Below, in pieces: positions 33,772-41,174 of a stretch of DNA of 64,000 bases (position 1 is its first letter; each line of letters begins with the position of its first letter). The position numbers and the translations under genes were made by a program. The notes below the pieces were generated by a model, which saw nothing but the letters and a program-made list of their open reading frames with translations, searched no databases and was not told the DNA's origin. This stretch comes from Ensifer oleiphilus (GTDB lineage Bacteria; Pseudomonadota; Alphaproteobacteria; Rhizobiales; Rhizobiaceae), in NCBI RefSeq assembly GCF_013371465.1, contig NZ_JABWDU010000010.1, forward strand, positions 186,001 through 250,000. Direction: 5' to 3'.

Positions 33772-34362
33772 ATGGACAGTCGCGGCGTTACCCGCCGAGC
33801 GATTCTGCTCGGCAGCTTGGCATTAACGGCATCTGGGTGCACATCAACGGCAGAACGGTATGGCGGGCCAATTCTTTCTGCCTTCGGCGGCGGACCGTCG
33901 TATCGCTATCGACGTCGAACTGTTGGTTATGACGGAAACGAACCGCCTGGGACAATCGTCGTCAACACATCCGAGCGTTATCTCTACCTCGTCGAGGGCG
34001 GCGGACGGGCCATTCGCTATGGCATTGCCGTTGGAGAAGATGGCCGTACGCTCAAGGGGCCGGCCTCGATCGGCCGCAAGGCCGAGTGGCCGTCGTGGAC
34101 GCCGACCGAAAGCATGATGGAGCGCAAACCGCACTTGCGACAATACGCCGGCGGCGTCAGCGGCGGGCCGCATAATCCACTTGGAGCAGCAGCTCTCTAT
34201 CTCTACCGGGGCGGCCAGGATTCCATGTTCAGGTTGCACGGAACAAATGAACCCTGGACGATCGGCCAGGCAGTATCGAGCGGCTGTGTCCGGTTGACGA
34301 ACGACGATATCGTCGATCTGTACAACCGCACTCCTGTCGGAACGAAGGTTCTCGTCATTTGA
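33772..34362 (+). CDS. L,D-transpeptidase (YkuD domain), lipoprotein-type signal
   Basis: 196-residue envelope protein. N-terminus TRRAILLGSLALTASGC has twin arginines and a lipobox (ASGC). The YkuD domain starts at GTIVVNTSERYLYLVEGGGR near 62 and ends with HGTNEPWTIGQAVSSGCVRL (catalytic His and Cys, about 159-178). These enzymes form 3-3 peptidoglycan cross-links or attach proteins to it, a cell-wall route common in Rhizobiales. ATG 33772 has AGG at 6 nt; a GTG at 33766 is the alternative. Confidence 0.92.
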   Translation: MDSRGVTRRAILLGSLALTASGCTSTAERYGGPILSAFGGGPSYRYRRRTVGYDGNEPPGTIVVNTSERYLYLVEGGGRAIRYGIAVGEDGRTLKGPASIGRKAEWPSWTPTESMMERKPHLRQYAGGVSGGPHNPLGAAALYLYRGGQDSMFRLHGTNEPWTIGQAVSSGCVRLTNDDIVDLYNRTPVGTKVLVI

Positions 34363-34486
34363 ACACGCTTTTATGTCGGACGATGCAAAATGTGTTCTTT
34401 TTGCACTAGGCGTAAGCGTAGAACGCCCTATTAATATAAGCGTTGCCTTCGATAAACCGATTCCATTGTAAGGAGAGGATGTCTTG

Positions 34487-34618
34487 ATGAGCAGAAACCT
34501 AATCGTAATCGTTACCTTGCTTTCCGTCGTGAGCCTTAGCGGCTGCGATACTATTGGCAAAGGCAAAGGCAAGGCGCCGCCGCCGGTAGCCGCCGAGCCG
34601 GCACCTGTCTACAAGTAA
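34487..34618 (+). CDS. Small lipoprotein, 43 residues
   Basis: Short gene: MSRNLIVIVTLLSVVSLSGC is a complete lipoprotein signal with lipobox LSGC, then a Lys/Gly/Pro/Ala-rich tail (DTIGKGKGKAPPPVAAEPAP) ending in VYK. AGAGGA lies 7 nt before the ATG, and a strong terminator hairpin follows at 34635-34660, so it is a complete transcription unit. Mature lipopeptide would be about 24 residues. No family is recognised. The Lys/Pro-rich tail is the sort that contacts the envelope surface. Confidence 0.8.
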   Translation: MSRNLIVIVTLLSVVSLSGCDTIGKGKGKAPPPVAAEPAPVYK

Positions 34619-34634
34619 CTTGAACTTCGGATGG

Positions 34635-34660
34635 GTGGGAAGGACGAACGTCCTTCCCAC
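34635..34660 (+). terminator. Terminator hairpin after the small lipoprotein gene
   Basis: Eleven-base perfect stem GTGGGAAGGAC / GTCCTTCCCAC with loop GAAC, 16 nt past the stop, followed by GTCATTCT. Confidence 0.75.
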
Positions 34661-34740
34661 GTCATTCTGGCCGGGCGGATCAACTTTGACGTTGTCGGCC
34701 AGTAGAAGTGTGCTCATCGGAGTTCAGGAGATAGCGCATA

Positions 34741-35328
34741 GTGATGCCGCTTTTGAGAGGCCGACTAATGCTGATGGCAGTGCTCGCATTTGCGATTGCT
34801 GGCTGTCAGTCAGAAGATCAGAAGCCACAACCGCGTTTCGTCTCAAGTAGCAGCAGTGCACCTGCTGTGACCGCAGGTGCGGTCCGCGAAAGCGGTTATT
34901 TCATCGAATTTAGATCCCGCTACGCCCTCAGCTACGGCCATACCTACGTCGTTTTCGGACGCACGAACAGTAGCGGCGGAATGATCAACCCCGAAGTGGC
35001 CGGGCTTGCACCGGCAACCCCCAGCGCAACACCCTATGTCATCGGCCACTTCCTGCCCGTACCTGCAGAAACCGGAGCGAGCGACGGCGACCTCGAGGAG
35101 GAATACAGGTCGGCAAGCTGGCGCGTGATGCTGACCGAGGCCGAGTACAACAAGACGGTCGCCTTTATCAGGCAGCTCAAGGCCAAATCGAAATTCTGGC
35201 AGGCGTCGGTTTACAACTGCAATGCATTCGTCGCGGACATTGCCCGTTCGATGGGATATAAGACGCCCGGTATCTGGCTAAGGCCACAGGAATTCGTTAC
35301 CAAGCTTAGGCAGATGAATGCAGGCTAA
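34741..35328 (+). CDS. Lipoprotein with a possible permuted papain-like (NlpC/P60-like) domain
   Basis: 195-residue lipoprotein; signal LMLMAVLAFAIAGC with lipid Cys22. The mature part has SYGHTYVVFGR with His67 and, near the end, SVYNCNAFVADIARSMGY with Cys160 at the start of a helix. His before Cys, with Cys leading a helix in a CNxFVADIA context, is the order of circularly permuted NlpC/P60 (YaeF/YiiX-type) amidases or peptidases. I infer the fold; no annotation comes to mind. The start is GTG 34741, with AGGAG 10 nt before. Located between a small lipoprotein and a lipid-modification trio. Could act on cell wall peptides or lipids. Confidence 0.65.
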   Translation: MMPLLRGRLMLMAVLAFAIAGCQSEDQKPQPRFVSSSSSAPAVTAGAVRESGYFIEFRSRYALSYGHTYVVFGRTNSSGGMINPEVAGLAPATPSATPYVIGHFLPVPAETGASDGDLEEEYRSASWRVMLTEAEYNKTVAFIRQLKAKSKFWQASVYNCNAFVADIARSMGYKTPGIWLRPQEFVTKLRQMNAG

Positions 35329-35405
35329 GGCGATCAATCCAGAGCTTTGCGTCCAATGAGTTGTAGATCGCAGAAGGGCTTCGGTGATTTGAAGTGATCG
35401 TATCG

Positions 35406-35987
35406 ATGGCCACCCTGGGCAAGATCGTGTGGGTGATCGGCATCATCGCATGGTACTTTATTCGCGTACCATTCGAACGCCGCGCAAAGCGCGTTAACGT
35501 CGTCAGCAACCGCCGCTCGCCCGTGGACATGTTTGGGCTCGCATCGGGGCTGATCGGCCTTGCAATCGTTCCCGCCTTATATGTCGCAACCGGCTTTCCA
35601 CAGGCTGCCGACCGTTCCGCCAGTGCGTGGTCCGTGATCGCCGGGGCGGTCGTTTTCTTCTTCGCCCTTTGGGTCTTTCGCAAGACTCATAAGGAACTCG
35701 GCCGTAACTGGTCCATCACCCTTGAGATCCGCGACAAGCACGAATTGATCTCCGGTGGTCCCTACGCCTTCGTTCGCCACCCGATGTATACCTCCTTCAT
35801 GTTGATGGGTGTCGGCCAGGCCTTGCTGTTGCCCAACTGGGTGGCGGGGCTCGCGGGCCTGCTCGGTTTCGCGGTACTTTTCTTTCTGAGGGTCGACAAG
35901 GAGGAGCGTATGATGCTGGAGATTTTCGGTATTCAGTACCGTGACTACATGCAGCGGACCAAGCGCATCGTCCCCTACCTTTACTAA
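35406..35987 (+). CDS. Isoprenylcysteine carboxyl methyltransferase-like (PEMT/ICMT) membrane protein
   Basis: 193-residue integral membrane protein with several hydrophobic segments. The domain signature is the segment GGPYAFVRHPMYTSFMLMGV near 121-140, and a late DKEERMMLEIFGIQYRDYMQ near 165-184 has the EE...Y pattern common to ICMT/PEMT methyltransferases. Members methylate lipids or prenylated compounds with SAM. First of three closely packed genes (10 nt to the next). The start is uncertain: ATG 35406 or GTG 35394, with only GAAG nearby. Confidence 0.82.
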   Translation: MATLGKIVWVIGIIAWYFIRVPFERRAKRVNVVSNRRSPVDMFGLASGLIGLAIVPALYVATGFPQAADRSASAWSVIAGAVVFFFALWVFRKTHKELGRNWSITLEIRDKHELISGGPYAFVRHPMYTSFMLMGVGQALLLPNWVAGLAGLLGFAVLFFLRVDKEERMMLEIFGIQYRDYMQRTKRIVPYLY

Positions 35988-35997
35988 AGGCGATATC

Positions 35998-36768
35998 ATG
36001 CGAGGCCGAGCCATCAAGCTTTCGGTGCCAAGGCGCCTTGTCTGCGACCTGATGCGGTTTTCGATCGGGATTCCGCGCGTGACCGTGCAGCGGCAGATGA
36101 ACCTCGACCCGCTGCAGAGGGCCAGATTGGCGCAGTCGAACAGGCCGTCCTGGACCGTCCTGTTCCTGAAGGGCTATGCGCTTCTTTGCCGGGAGACACC
36201 GGAGTTCCGGCGTGCATACGTAAAACTTCCGTGGCCCCAGCTCTACGAATATCCGGAAAGCGTAGCCTCCATCGCTCATGAGCGCGAGTACGAGGGGGAG
36301 CGGGTCGTCCTGCTGAGCAAGATCAAATGTCCGGAACGCCGGGCTATCCCTGAACTTGCCGCGTTGATCGACGACGCGCGGTCGCGACCGGTCACAGAAA
36401 TCAAGGAATTCCGACGCGCCCTGAAGATCGCGCGCGCACCTGGGCCAATCCGCTGGCTGCTCATGTGGCTTGGGCTCAATATGGGGTCACGGCGAGCGCA
36501 TTATTTCGGCACGTTCCAGCTATCGGTCTATTCCGGTCTCGGCGCAGAATCACTCAATCCACTGACGCCCCTCACGACCCTTTTCAATTACGGCCGCATC
36601 GCTGAGGACGGCACAGTGACAGTGCGCATCCATTACGACCACCGGGTCATGGACGGCGCCAATGTGGCGCGCGCGCTCGAACGATTCGAAGCGATCCTCA
36701 ATGGTGATATCGCTGAGGAATTGTCGAGCCAAGAGCTCGGCGCAGCGGTACCTGCGGCGGCACTTTGA
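35998..36768 (+). CDS. Stand-alone 2-oxoacid dehydrogenase E2-like acyltransferase domain protein
   Basis: 256-residue protein with only the catalytic acyltransferase domain. HYDHRVMDGANVARALERFE near 218-237 carries the His and Asp of the HxxxDG site of E2/CAT-like enzymes. There is no lipoyl or subunit-binding domain, and the N-terminal part is basic. Start ATG 35998 follows AAAGG by 7 nt. It lies between an ICMT-like enzyme and an SDR whose ATG overlaps its stop by one base, so all three should be one transcript. An acyl-transfer step on a lipid or other substrate is possible; the substrate is unknown. Confidence 0.82.
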   Translation: MRGRAIKLSVPRRLVCDLMRFSIGIPRVTVQRQMNLDPLQRARLAQSNRPSWTVLFLKGYALLCRETPEFRRAYVKLPWPQLYEYPESVASIAHEREYEGERVVLLSKIKCPERRAIPELAALIDDARSRPVTEIKEFRRALKIARAPGPIRWLLMWLGLNMGSRRAHYFGTFQLSVYSGLGAESLNPLTPLTTLFNYGRIAEDGTVTVRIHYDHRVMDGANVARALERFEAILNGDIAEELSSQELGAAVPAAAL

Positions 36769-37670
36769 TGGAAGACCACATGAAGGCACTGGATGAATTC
36801 CGTCTGGCAATCGTGGTCGTCGGAGCCTCGCGCGGTATTGGCAGGGCGATCGCCAAAGTCGCTGCGCGCGACGGGGCCCCGATCGTTCTGGTTGCACGCT
36901 CCCTTGACGATCTGGCGGCAGCGGCGAGCGAAATTCGCGAGGCCGGCGGCGAAGCCTTCACACTTGAGCTCGATCTCTTCTCAGTCGACGCTTCCGTGCG
37001 TCTGGCGGGCTTCCTGAGCGCAAACAAACTGTCATGCGATGTGCTCGTCAACAGCGCCGGCTATGGTTTGCGTGGAGGCGCAACGACGCTCCCCATCCCC
37101 GAACAACTGGGGATCATTGATCTCAACATACGCGCCCTCACCGACTTGTCGCTTTACTTCCTGCCGGCAATGGTGGCGCGGGGCCGAGGCGGCGTTCTCA
37201 ACCTCGGATCCATTGCCGGGTTCATGCCCGGGCCCGGCATGGCACTCTATTACGCTAGCAAGAGTTACGTACGGTCTTTCTCGTTCGCTCTTCACCAGGA
37301 GTTGCGCCGCACCGGCGTCACGGTGACATGCGTTGCTCCCGGACCGGTCGCGACAGAATTCCTCCGTCGCTCCGGCGCGGATCACGTAACGCTTTTCAAA
37401 GTGTTACCAAGGGTCGATGCGGATTATGTTGCCGAGCGGGCCTGGCGCGGCTTCAAGGCGGGACGACGACTGGTTATCCCCGGGATCTCCGCCAAACTGG
37501 CAGCGTTCGCAGCAGCATGGCTGCCATCGGCAATCATGTTGCCGCTGATCGGTCGATTGCAGCGACGCAGCAGCGACCTTTGCCCTTGCGGTTCAGGACT
37601 GAAGTTCAGGGATTGCTGCGGGAGCCGCTCGCGCCGTTCCGCGTTGCAGCAAAGTCCCGGAAACCACTGA
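36768..37670 (+). CDS. SDR oxidoreductase with C-terminal SEC-C zinc motif
   Basis: 300-residue protein. Rossmann motif GASRGIG near 19-25, NSAGYG near 95, catalytic Ser in LGSIAG near 148 and YYASK near 161, with a hydrophobic segment LAAFAAAWLPSAIMLPLIG near 246-264 that may bind the membrane. The last 35 residues contain SSDLCPCGSGLKFRDCCG, a textbook SEC-C metal-binding motif normally found at the end of SecA and small chaperone-related proteins. Its presence on an SDR is unusual. ATG 36768 overlaps the stop of the acyltransferase gene by one base. Function unknown; acyl-chain or ketone reduction in a lipid pathway is possible. Confidence 0.85.
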   Translation: MEDHMKALDEFRLAIVVVGASRGIGRAIAKVAARDGAPIVLVARSLDDLAAAASEIREAGGEAFTLELDLFSVDASVRLAGFLSANKLSCDVLVNSAGYGLRGGATTLPIPEQLGIIDLNIRALTDLSLYFLPAMVARGRGGVLNLGSIAGFMPGPGMALYYASKSYVRSFSFALHQELRRTGVTVTCVAPGPVATEFLRRSGADHVTLFKVLPRVDADYVAERAWRGFKAGRRLVIPGISAKLAAFAAAWLPSAIMLPLIGRLQRRSSDLCPCGSGLKFRDCCGSRSRRSALQQSPGNH

Positions 37671-37724
37671 AACGATTAGCAATCGTCGACGCAGAAAAAA
37701 GTTACGGCGAGACCCTTGAAGTCC

Positions 37725-37833
37725 GACCAGCGCCCTCCCACCTAGCGAACAACCCGCTGGTCCGGGCCCCTCTGGCGAGAGCTACCGGCGCTCTTGCGAT
37801 GTCGGACCTTATCCGACATCTGCGCCGGCGGAG
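37725..37833 (+). promoter_or_regulatory. Structured leader of the TerC gene, possible manganese (yybP-ykoY-like) control
   Basis: Stem GACCAGCG (37725-37732) pairs with CGCTGGTC (37755-37762). Then CCTCTGGCGAGAGCTACCGG, similar to the 3' conserved strand of yybP-ykoY leaders, which often precede TerC/Alx genes. A two-part hairpin follows: CCGGCGC (37785-37791) with GCGCCGG (37822-37828), enclosing GATGTCGGA-CCTTA-TCCGACATC (37798-37820). It ends two bases before the GGAG ribosome site at 37830-37833. The 5' strand of that riboswitch (GGGGAGTAG) is not found, so class assignment is tentative. Confidence 0.4.
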
Positions 37834-37842
37834 CTTTATTCC

Positions 37843-38829
37843 GTGGATACTTCCCTGTTGTTTATCGATTGGCTGGGTAAGCCAATCTGGATGTGGCTCA
37901 GCTTCATCACTCTGGTCATCGCCATTCTCTCCTTCGACCTTGGCGTTCTGCACAAGAAAAACAAGGAAATCGAAGTTGGCGAGAGCATCAAGCTCTCGGC
38001 GCTCTACATCTCGCTTGGCCTCGCCTTCGGCGGCTGGGTCTGGTGGTACCTGGGTGCAGATGCCGGCCTTGCCTATATGACCGGCTTCGTTGTCGAAAAG
38101 ACGCTCGCGCTCGACAACGTCTTCGTCATCGCATTGATCTTCTCGTTCTTCGCCGTTCCCCGGCTTTACCAGCATCGGGTGCTTTTCTGGGGCATCCTCG
38201 GCGTGATCGTCCTGCGGGCCATCATGATCGGCGTCGGTGCGACGCTTGTCGCCGAGTTCTCGTGGCTGCTCTATATCTTCGCAGCCTTCCTCGTCGTGAC
38301 CGGTCTGAAGATGCTGTTCATGAAGGAAGCGGAACCGGACATTTCCAACAATGCCCTGGTCCGCTTCATGCGCCGCCGCTTCAACGTGACGGAGGGCCAC
38401 CACGGCGAACACTTCTTCGTCAAGCAGGCGCATCCGAAGACCGGCAAGCTGGTCTGGTTCATCACGCCGCTGTTCATGGCGCTGGTGCTTATCGAAGTCG
38501 CGGACGTGATCTTCGCCGTCGATTCGGTACCTGCAATCTTCGCGATTACCACCGACCCGTTCATCGTCTACACCTCGAACATCTTCGCTATCCTCGGCCT
38601 TCGTGCGCTCTACTTTGCACTGGCTGCGATGATCCACCGCTTCCGCTACCTGAAGCCGGCGCTTGCCGTGGTCCTGATCTTCATCGGTTCGAAGGTCTTC
38701 GTTGCCGATCTCATTGGTCTGGCAAAATTCCCGGCGGCGCTGTCGCTCGGCATCACCTTTGCGATCATCGCAAGCGGCGTGATCTGGAGCCTGGTCAAAA
38801 CGCGCGGGGAGCGCGTTCCTGCCGAATAA
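37843..38829 (+). CDS. TerC/Alx-family membrane protein
   Basis: 328-residue membrane protein with about nine helices. Family sequences: ILSFDLGVLHKKNKEIEVGE near 30-49, VVEKTLALDNVFVIALIFSF near 83-102 and IEVADVIFAVDSVPAIFAIT near 215-235. The acidic residues in helices (FDLG, LDNVF, DVIFAVDS) are the conserved metal-binding positions of TerC/Alx. Such proteins export Mn2+ or help metallate exported proteins. The GTG start at 37843 has GGAG 9 nt upstream, right against the leader hairpin, so translational control is likely. Confidence 0.93.
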   Translation: MDTSLLFIDWLGKPIWMWLSFITLVIAILSFDLGVLHKKNKEIEVGESIKLSALYISLGLAFGGWVWWYLGADAGLAYMTGFVVEKTLALDNVFVIALIFSFFAVPRLYQHRVLFWGILGVIVLRAIMIGVGATLVAEFSWLLYIFAAFLVVTGLKMLFMKEAEPDISNNALVRFMRRRFNVTEGHHGEHFFVKQAHPKTGKLVWFITPLFMALVLIEVADVIFAVDSVPAIFAITTDPFIVYTSNIFAILGLRALYFALAAMIHRFRYLKPALAVVLIFIGSKVFVADLIGLAKFPAALSLGITFAIIASGVIWSLVKTRGERVPAE

Positions 38830-38928
38830 TCGCAAGAAGGCTGCCCAAACGGGCGGCCGATCCCCTCCACCGACAATCAATGGACAGCGGGTGCTTGAAA
38901 ATGCGCCCGCGGTTCGCGTTTATAGCCC

Positions 38929-39156
38929 TTATGTCTCGTCAACGGCCGCGGCGACCAAGGCGCGGATTTTCGTCGCCTTCTCGAAGTGGTCAAGTCGATG
39001 GGTCCTGATCCACCACTCCGCTGCTTCCATCAGCATCTCAGGATCATCGTTCCTGTTGGCAAAGAATGCATAGAACGAGACGCCGACATCCGGCCGTTTT
39101 GCTGCGATCTTCCGATCGCAAACCTCCAATATCTTCCGTTGCAAGGTGGCTCTCAT
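38929..39156 (-). CDS. Small conserved-type hypothetical protein, 75 residues
   Basis: ATG 39156 has GGAG 8 nt upstream. The protein is mostly helical (RATLQRKILEVCDRKIAAKR, then SFYAFFANRNDDPEMLMEAA and EWWIRTHRLDHFEKATKIRA), without signal or membrane segment. It has one Cys (13). I do not recognise the family. Convergent with TerC; a wobble-containing stem near 38839-38858 separates them. Confidence 0.65.
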   Translation of the reverse strand: MRATLQRKILEVCDRKIAAKRPDVGVSFYAFFANRNDDPEMLMEAAEWWIRTHRLDHFEKATKIRALVAAAVDET

Positions 39157-39361
39157 GGGCGGGCTCCGAATCGATTGGCTGATAGACCTCGATAAGGGCA
39201 TGCCTTCGGCTGTGGGCGCCAGAAGAGGCTCTCCCTTGTCGGCGAATTAGTCACAGGGAGTGAGACGGCGAAATCTTGATACCAGCGCTGCACAGATCAT
39301 CGGGCGCACTTGCGAATTGCGCTTGTTCCACGTTGCTTCAGTTCGCCGCAATCCGCCGCAC

Positions 39362-39393
39362 TTGACGTCACGATATTGCGTGTATATACACGC
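39362..39393 (+). promoter_or_regulatory. MarR promoter with overlapping operator palindrome
   Basis: -35 TTGACG (39362-39367), 17-nt spacer, -10 TATACA (39385-39390). The perfect 16-bp palindrome GCGTGTATATACACGC (39378-39393) covers the -10. Transcription would begin near 39397, which is the A of the MarR ATG, and no SD is present: a leaderless mRNA is predicted. Confidence 0.7.
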
Positions 39394-39396
39394 TTT

Positions 39397-39792
39397 ATGT
39401 CCCATTGTTATTGCATCCTCCTGCGGAAGGCCTCGAGGCGCGTGACGACGCTCTATGACGAAGCGCTCGCGCCGATCGGCGTCAATCTCGCGCAGTTCAG
39501 CCTGCTCAGAAATATCCAGCGGGCGGAACCCATCTCGCTGACGGATCTCGGTCAGCGTACCGAACTCGACCGCTCGACGGTCAGCCGGAACGTCAAGATC
39601 CTGGAAAAGATGGAGCTGGTCGCGATGACGAACGGCCAGGATCAAAGAGAAACGGCTGTCGAATTGTCCGACAAGGGGCGACGGGTCCTCAAGGACGGCG
39701 CCTCACTCTGGGACGGCGTCCAGACGCAAATCGAGGCCAAGCTCGGCAACGAAGCCTCCGCCCAATTGACGGCCTTGCTGCAGGCTCTCTGA
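39397..39792 (+). CDS. MarR-family transcriptional regulator
   Basis: 131-residue winged-helix protein. Domain order: helix 1-2 (RKASRRVTTLYDEALAPIG), LAQFSLLRNIQRAEPISLTD, recognition helix TELDRSTVSRNVKILEKMEL near 61-80, and a wing with NGQDQRETAVELSDKGR near 84-100. The start is 39397, without SD, immediately after the -10 palindrome. N-terminal SHCYCILL gives two cysteines (Cys4, Cys6) that could sense oxidants or electrophiles; MarR proteins often respond to aromatic or thiol-reactive compounds. It lies 38 nt before the MFS gene and most likely represses itself and that transporter. Confidence 0.9.
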   Translation: MSHCYCILLRKASRRVTTLYDEALAPIGVNLAQFSLLRNIQRAEPISLTDLGQRTELDRSTVSRNVKILEKMELVAMTNGQDQRETAVELSDKGRRVLKDGASLWDGVQTQIEAKLGNEASAQLTALLQAL

Positions 39793-39830
39793 CACATTCA
39801 ACACAATCGATCGATGGAAGGAAATGGCCG

Positions 39831-41126
39831 ATGTTCGGACCGGTGCTTGCGCGCTATCTCGCCAGACGCGACATCCATTATGGCTGGGCTATCGCGGCCG
39901 TCACATTCCTCGTCATGCTGGCGACTGCCGGCGCGATGGGGTCCGCCGGCGTTCTGATCAAACCGCTCGAAACCGAATTCGGTTGGTCGAATGCAGAGAT
40001 CTCGTTTGCGCTCGCCATCCGCCTCGTGCTGTTCGGCCTGTTGGGGCCGTTCGCGGCAGCCTTCATGAACCACTTCGGCGTGAGGAAAGTCGTCTCCTCG
40101 GCGCTCATTCTGATTGTCAGCGGCATCGTGGCATCGTTCTTCATGACCGAGCTGTGGCAGATGGTGGCCCTTTGGGGCGTGGTTCTGGGTGTCGGTACGG
40201 GCATGACCGCGCTGGTGCTCGGCGCAACGGTTGCAACCCGGTGGTTCGACAAGCGGCGCGGCCTCGTCATCGGCCTGATGACAGCGAGCAATGCCACCGG
40301 TCAATTAGTGTTCCTGCCTCTGCTCGCGTCCCTCACCGAAGCAATCGGCTGGCGCACGGCGCTGACCGTCGTCATCGCGGTTCTCACCTTCGCCTTCATC
40401 CTTGTGCTGCTTTTCATGCAGGATCGGCCAGCCGACGTCGGTCTGGCGCCTTATGGCGGCCGGACGATTGTGCCGGCCCCGGCGCAAAAGCAAAGCTTCG
40501 GAGCCCTGTTGCTTTCGCCTTTGAAGGCGCTGCGGGATGCCGCCCGGACGAACACGTTCTGGGTGCTGTTTGCCACCTTCTTCGTCTGCGGATTCAGCAC
40601 CAATGGCCTGATCCAGATGCACTGGGTGTCGATCTGCGGCGACGTCGGCATCGCCGCTGTCAGCGCGGCCGGTCTGCTGGCACTGATCGGCGTCTTCGAC
40701 CTGGTGGGCACGGTTTTCTCCGGCTGGCTTTCCGACCGCTACGACAATCGTTGGTTGCTCTTCTGGTTCTACGGGCTTCGGGGGCTGTCGCTGTTGTTTC
40801 TGCCGTTTAGCGGCTTCAATTTCTATACCCTGTCGATCTTCGCCATTTTCTACGGCCTCGATTGGGTCGCAACCGTGCCGCCAACGGTGAAACTTTCGGC
40901 CGAGCGTTTTGGCGCAGAACGGGCGGCCCTGGTCTTCGGCTGGGTGTTTACCGGTCACCAGCTCGGCGCTGCGAGCGCCGCGTTCCTCGCAGGTGCCAGC
41001 CGCACGTCGCTCGAAACATACACGCCGGCACTGATTGCTGCTGGGCTCTTGTGCATCATGGCCGCGCTTCTGGTCCTGAGCATCGGAAAGCGCGCGCCCG
41101 CGACCCTAATGCCGCAGGCTGCATGA
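39831..41126 (+). CDS. MFS transporter (oxalate/formate antiporter-like, OFA group)
   Basis: 431-residue major facilitator with 12 hydrophobic segments. The N-terminus RRDIHYGWAIAAVTFLVMLA and IKPLETEFGWSNAEISFALA are typical of the group that includes monocarboxylate and oxalate:formate carriers. Loop NHFGVRKVV is the motif between helices 2 and 3, and VATRWFDKRRGLVIGLMTAS near 135 is also conserved. GGAAGG precedes ATG 39831. Controlled by the upstream MarR gene, so export or uptake of an aromatic or small carboxylate is plausible. Confidence 0.9.
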   Translation: MFGPVLARYLARRDIHYGWAIAAVTFLVMLATAGAMGSAGVLIKPLETEFGWSNAEISFALAIRLVLFGLLGPFAAAFMNHFGVRKVVSSALILIVSGIVASFFMTELWQMVALWGVVLGVGTGMTALVLGATVATRWFDKRRGLVIGLMTASNATGQLVFLPLLASLTEAIGWRTALTVVIAVLTFAFILVLLFMQDRPADVGLAPYGGRTIVPAPAQKQSFGALLLSPLKALRDAARTNTFWVLFATFFVCGFSTNGLIQMHWVSICGDVGIAAVSAAGLLALIGVFDLVGTVFSGWLSDRYDNRWLLFWFYGLRGLSLLFLPFSGFNFYTLSIFAIFYGLDWVATVPPTVKLSAERFGAERAALVFGWVFTGHQLGAASAAFLAGASRTSLETYTPALIAAGLLCIMAALLVLSIGKRAPATLMPQAA

Positions 41127-41137
41127 CAGGCTTGTCC

Positions 41138-41170
41138 TTGCCGGCCGCGGTTTTCAACCGCGGCCGGCAA
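41138..41170. terminator. Bidirectional hairpin between the MFS and TRAP permease genes
   Basis: Fifteen-base perfect stem (TTGCCGGCCGCGGTT / AACCGCGGCCGGCAA) with a 3-nt loop, between two convergent stops. Confidence 0.75.
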
Positions 41171-41174
41171 TCTC

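Noticed and set aside
33507-33932. Open frame running into the L,D-transpeptidase gene in another frame
   Set aside because: The transpeptidase has motif support; the alternative frame shows none.
37671-37842. Full yybP-ykoY riboswitch call
   Set aside because: Only the 3' conserved strand is recognisable; the GGGGAGTAG strand is missing, so it was recorded as a tentative structured leader.
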